A stretch of DNA of 64,000 nucleotides from positions 1-64,000 of the forward strand of contig NZ_SDQE01000011.1 of NCBI RefSeq assembly GCF_004153455.1, written 5' to 3'. Within the stretch, counting starts at the first letter, position 1. Every line of letters starts with the position of its first letter. Positions 61,133 to 64,000 of the stretch are shown one piece after another. Below the pieces are notes generated by a model. The model saw nothing but the letters and a program-made list of their open reading frames with translations. It had not been told where the DNA came from and made no database searches. The position numbers were made by a program, and so were the translations under genes. Source of the DNA: Allopusillimonas ginsengisoli. GTDB lineage: Bacteria > Pseudomonadota > Gammaproteobacteria > Burkholderiales > Burkholderiaceae_B.

Positions 61133-62492
61133 CCGTATCAGCATGAACTCAAGTCAAATCACTGCCGCCGCAGGCGGCCAGGGCCCGCGTGCGGCCTATC
61201 GTTCCCGATTGCTTTACTTTACCGGCGTGCCTGATGGCGACACGGAAAATGGCGCGACGGTATTCCTGGAAGACGGCCTGCTGGTGGTGGAAGATGGCCG
61301 GATTGCCCAGATTGGCGATTACCGGCGCCTGGTGTCTGGACTGGCGCCCAACACGCGGATTGTGGATTTGCGCGGCAAGCTCATCATTCCGGGCTTTATC
61401 GACACCCACATTCATTATCCGCAAACGGACATGATTGCTTCCCCCGCCGCAGGCTTGCTGCCCTGGCTGGAAACCTGGACGTTTCCGACGGAAAGGCGGT
61501 TTGACGATCCGGCGCATGCGACCGAGGTAGCCCATTTCTTTCTGGACGAACTGCAACGCTGCGGCACGACGACCGCGCTGGTTTACTGCACTGTCCATCC
61601 CGGATCGGCGGAGGCTTTTTTTACGGCCAGTCATGAACGCAATCTGCGCATGGTGGCAGGCAAGGTGTTGATGGACAGAAACTGCCCGGAGTTCCTGCGC
61701 GATACGGCTGAATCGGGCGGACGCGACAGCGAAACGCTGATCCAGCGTTGGCATGGAAAGGGCCGGCAGATGTATGCGCTGACGCCACGCTTTGCGCCGA
61801 CCTCGACACCCGCGCAGCTGGGCGTGTGCGGCGAATTGGCCCAGCGTTATCAGGATATCTTCATCCAGAGCCATGTGGCAGAGAATGCGGACGAGGTGAA
61901 GTGGGTGGCGCAGTTGTACCCCGGCTACCGCAGCTATCTGGATATCTATGATCAGTACGGCTTGCTGCGCCCCCGCGCGGTGTACGGCCATTGCATCTGG
62001 CTCGACGACACGGATCGCCGCCGCATGCGCGATGCGGGTGCGCTCGCCGCCCACTGCCCCACCTCCAATCAGTTTCTGGGCAGCGGCCTGTTTGATTTTG
62101 CATCGGCCGAAACCAGTGGCATGCCGGTGTCTCTGGCCACCGATGTGGGCGGCGGTTCTTCCTTTTCGATGCTGCAGACCATGAACGAAGCGCACAAGGT
62201 GGCGCGTCTTTCCGGCTATCACCTGAGCGCGCTCAACATGTTTTATCTGGCGACCCAGGGTGCGGCGCAGTCGCTCGGGCTCGATGGCCAGATCGGCACG
62301 CTGGCGCCTGGCGCTGAAGCGGACTTCATTGTGCTGGATCCACAGGCCACGCCGCTGCTGGCACGCCGTACTGCGCAGTCAGGTTCGCTGGAGGAATTGC
62401 TGTTCGCGCTGGCGATGCTAGGGGATGATCGCGCAGTGGCCGCCACCTATGCCGCCGGGCGTCAACTGCACGCGCGGCAGGCCGGCGCATGA
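61122..62492 (+). CDS. guaD: Guanine deaminase
   Basis: A 456-residue zinc amidohydrolase that converts guanine to xanthine. Metal site GFIDTHIHYPQTDM, later HVAEN, YGHCIWLDD, and SLATDVGGGSSFSML with the metal aspartate. I chose ATG 61122, which overlaps xdhC by 11 bases; ATG 61143 (MNSSQI) is an equal alternative. It supplies xanthine to XdhABC. Confidence 0.94.
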   Translation: MSIDRISMNSSQITAAAGGQGPRAAYRSRLLYFTGVPDGDTENGATVFLEDGLLVVEDGRIAQIGDYRRLVSGLAPNTRIVDLRGKLIIPGFIDTHIHYPQTDMIASPAAGLLPWLETWTFPTERRFDDPAHATEVAHFFLDELQRCGTTTALVYCTVHPGSAEAFFTASHERNLRMVAGKVLMDRNCPEFLRDTAESGGRDSETLIQRWHGKGRQMYALTPRFAPTSTPAQLGVCGELAQRYQDIFIQSHVAENADEVKWVAQLYPGYRSYLDIYDQYGLLRPRAVYGHCIWLDDTDRRRMRDAGALAAHCPTSNQFLGSGLFDFASAETSGMPVSLATDVGGGSSFSMLQTMNEAHKVARLSGYHLSALNMFYLATQGAAQSLGLDGQIGTLAPGAEADFIVLDPQATPLLARRTAQSGSLEELLFALAMLGDDRAVAATYAAGRQLHARQAGA

Positions 62493-62592
62493 CCCGAAAA
62501 TAGCGCAGCTTTCCCAGATTCCTATATGATGGCTCTGGCCGTGCCGGGAACAACGGTACCGCCGAGACAAGCATGAATCTGGAGGAAGCACA

Positions 62593-63531
62593 ATGACGGT
62601 GCGGCGCACCACTGAAGAACTGGATACCTATTTGCTCAAGGTGTTCTGCCTGCTTGTGGCAGAGCGCAGCGTGTCGCGTGTTGCGCTCAAGCTGAACCAG
62701 TCGCAGCCTACCATCAGCGTCGCCCTGCGGCGGCTGCGCGGCATTCTGGGTGACCCGCTGCTGGTGCGCGAAAAAGGCGGCATGGTTCCTACTGAGCGTG
62801 CGCTCAGCCTGCTTGAGCACGCCAAGGGCGCGCTGGCACAGATAGACAGCATGGTCGCCCAGCCCGAAAACTTCGAGCCCTTTACCTCGCGTCAGGATTT
62901 TCGCGTCGGGTCGCCCGATTATCTGGCCCCTGTGTTCATGGGCAGTGTTTCCGCCCGTCTGCGGCGCGAAGCGCCGCACGCACGCCTTACTGTGCACTCC
63001 CTGGGCCCGGATTTCGACTTCGAGCGTTCGCTGGCCGAGGGCGATCTGGACGTTGTCATTGGCAACTGGCCCGAACCGCCAGACCGCATGCACTTGTCTG
63101 TATTGCTGGAAGACGAAATCGTTTGCCTGGTGGCCGCCAATCATCCGCTGGCAAAGAAGGGCATGACGCTGCAGGATTATCAACAGGTGCCTCATGTCGT
63201 GCCCCTGCCGTATTCAATCACCCAGCGCGGCGTCATCGACAGCGTGCTCGCCTCGTCGCGCATCGAGCGCGATGAACGGCTGGTTGTGCAGTCCTTCAAC
63301 CTGGCGCCTTATCTGCTGGCCGATACGGATCTTGTCTTCACCACCTCGCGGCACTTTGCGGCCTTTTACGCCAACCTGCTGCCGCTGACCATCCTGACCT
63401 CGCCCCTGCCGTTTCCACCCATGCGTTTTTATCAGCTTTGGCACGAACGCAACCATCAGTCGGCCTCGCATCGCTGGCTCAGACGCCTGCTGGGCGATTG
63501 CGGGCGGGCGCTGACAGGCGTGCAGGCATAG
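62593..63531 (+). CDS. LysR-family regulator (paralogue 2)
   Basis: A 312-residue LTTR, clear paralogue of the one at 55010 (shared RLRGILGDPLLVRE-type tract, LDVVIGNW, DLVFTTSRHFAAFYA, FPPMRFYQLWHERNH). It follows guaD by 100 bases with a GGAGGA site. It may respond to a different purine metabolite than its sister, or act with it as a pair. Confidence 0.93.
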   Translation: MTVRRTTEELDTYLLKVFCLLVAERSVSRVALKLNQSQPTISVALRRLRGILGDPLLVREKGGMVPTERALSLLEHAKGALAQIDSMVAQPENFEPFTSRQDFRVGSPDYLAPVFMGSVSARLRREAPHARLTVHSLGPDFDFERSLAEGDLDVVIGNWPEPPDRMHLSVLLEDEIVCLVAANHPLAKKGMTLQDYQQVPHVVPLPYSITQRGVIDSVLASSRIERDERLVVQSFNLAPYLLADTDLVFTTSRHFAAFYANLLPLTILTSPLPFPPMRFYQLWHERNHQSASHRWLRRLLGDCGRALTGVQA

Positions 63532-63546
63532 GCGAGGTGTGTTGCG

Positions 63547-64000
63547 ATGACGTCTGCTCTGAACGCCACGCTGCGCAAGCGCACGCGTCTGCCCTTGTCG
63601 CTCAAGATCAAGTACATTCTGCGGTCGCGGCTGGAGCGCGGCGAATGGCCGATCGGCACGCAGATTCCCACGTTGCCCGAGCTGGTCGAGCAATACGGCG
63701 TATCGCGCGCAACCGTACGTGCTGCACTGGACGAGCTGGCGCGCGAGGGCCTGATCGAGCGCACGCGCGGCAAGGGCACGTTCGTCATTAACGACGCCGC
63801 CAAAGAGCACTGGTTGATGTTGCCCACCGACTGGCGTTCGCTGGTCAGGCATATCGAGCACCTAGATGTGCGTTTTACCGTGTTGGATGTCGGTCGCGGC
63901 GCGCTGCCCCCGGAACTGTCCGATGACCATGTTGCCGATGCCTATTGGCGGACCACGCGCATCAACTGGACGGCCAACATTCCCTACAGCCTGAACACGG
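63547..64000 (+). CDS. GntR/HutC-family regulator, N-terminal part (runs off window)
   Basis: ATG 63547, 15 bases after the LysR stop, opens a frame that stays open to the window end (151 codons). It has a winged helix (LSLKIKYILRSRLERGEWPIGTQIPTLPELVEQYGVSRATVRAALDELAREGLIERTRGKGTFV, about 18-85) and the beginning of a UTRA effector domain. HutC-type regulators sense histidine, sugar-phosphate or ureide-like ligands; here purine or allantoin is a guess. Confidence 0.88.
   Translation, partial: MTSALNATLRKRTRLPLSLKIKYILRSRLERGEWPIGTQIPTLPELVEQYGVSRATVRAALDELAREGLIERTRGKGTFVINDAAKEHWLMLPTDWRSLVRHIEHLDVRFTVLDVGRGALPPELSDDHVADAYWRTTRINWTANIPYSLNT

Noticed and set aside
1-64000. CRISPR arrays, tRNA or rRNA genes
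   Set aside because: No regularly spaced repeats, cloverleaf tRNA or rRNA-like stretch was seen.

Overview
The window reads as the chromosome of a betaproteobacterium, most likely an Alcaligenaceae relative (Advenella/Achromobacter/Bordetella-like). This rests on the moderately GC-rich codon use, the gcl-hyi-glxR-ttuD-pyk order, the many solute-binding-protein transporters and LysR regulators, and the family resemblance of most proteins. The genus cannot be fixed from the sequence alone. Genes are dense. I found no tRNA, rRNA, CRISPR or phage. The only mobile DNA is one end of an IS3-family element at the left edge.

Layout. (1) 1-13.5 kb, accessory catabolism: an IS3-type element cuts the first permease gene of a dipeptide-type ABC importer (permease, two ATPases, binding protein). 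An acyltransferase-like hydrolase, a LysR regulator, an FAD monooxygenase-like protein and a pair of AhpD/CMD proteins follow. After a terminator comes a second unit: class III CoA-transferase, crotonase-fold protein, thiol dioxygenase and IclR regulator. (2) 13.5-19 kb, housekeeping and stress: mnmH-selD (selenouridine in tRNA), two small heat-shock proteins, nitroreductase, arylamine N-acetyltransferase and 3-methyladenine glycosylase. (3) 19-25.3 kb: the assimilatory nitrate operon nirB-nirD-nasA-cobA, preceded by a good sigma-54 promoter and an NtrC-like site. (4) 25.4-32.9 kb: SOS-controlled dinB, cystine-type binding protein and permease, MOSC protein, EamA exporter, acetylornithine-type aminotransferase and an MFS transporter. 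(5) 32.9-41.6 kb: a xanthine/urate-type NCS2 permease with a candidate structured RNA leader; a five-gene operon of NitT-type ABC importer, IlvD/Edd dehydratase and RraA-like aldolase with a divergent GntR regulator; and an orphan BMP-family lipoprotein. (6) 41.9-50.8 kb: glyoxylate use, with malate synthase G, pyruvate kinase, glycerate kinase, tartronate semialdehyde reductase, hydroxypyruvate isomerase and glyoxylate carboligase. (7) 51-64 kb: purine breakdown, with allA, uraD, an AzgA-type purine permease, xdhABC, guaD, two closely related LysR paralogues and the start of a GntR/HutC regulator.

How they fit together. Regions 5-7 look like one metabolic neighbourhood. Purines enter through two NCS2 permeases; GuaD and XdhABC carry guanine to urate; UraD and AllA are late steps that end in glyoxylate and urea. 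Gcl-Hyi-GlxR-TtuD-Pyk and GlcB then feed glyoxylate into glycerate, pyruvate and malate. Urate oxidation, HIU hydrolysis, allantoinase and allantoicase are not in the window and may lie beyond its right edge. The dehydratase/RraA operon could also end in C2 units that reach glyoxylate, which is inference. The least familiar systems are that operon and the CoA-transferase/thiol-dioxygenase unit at 10-13.5 kb.
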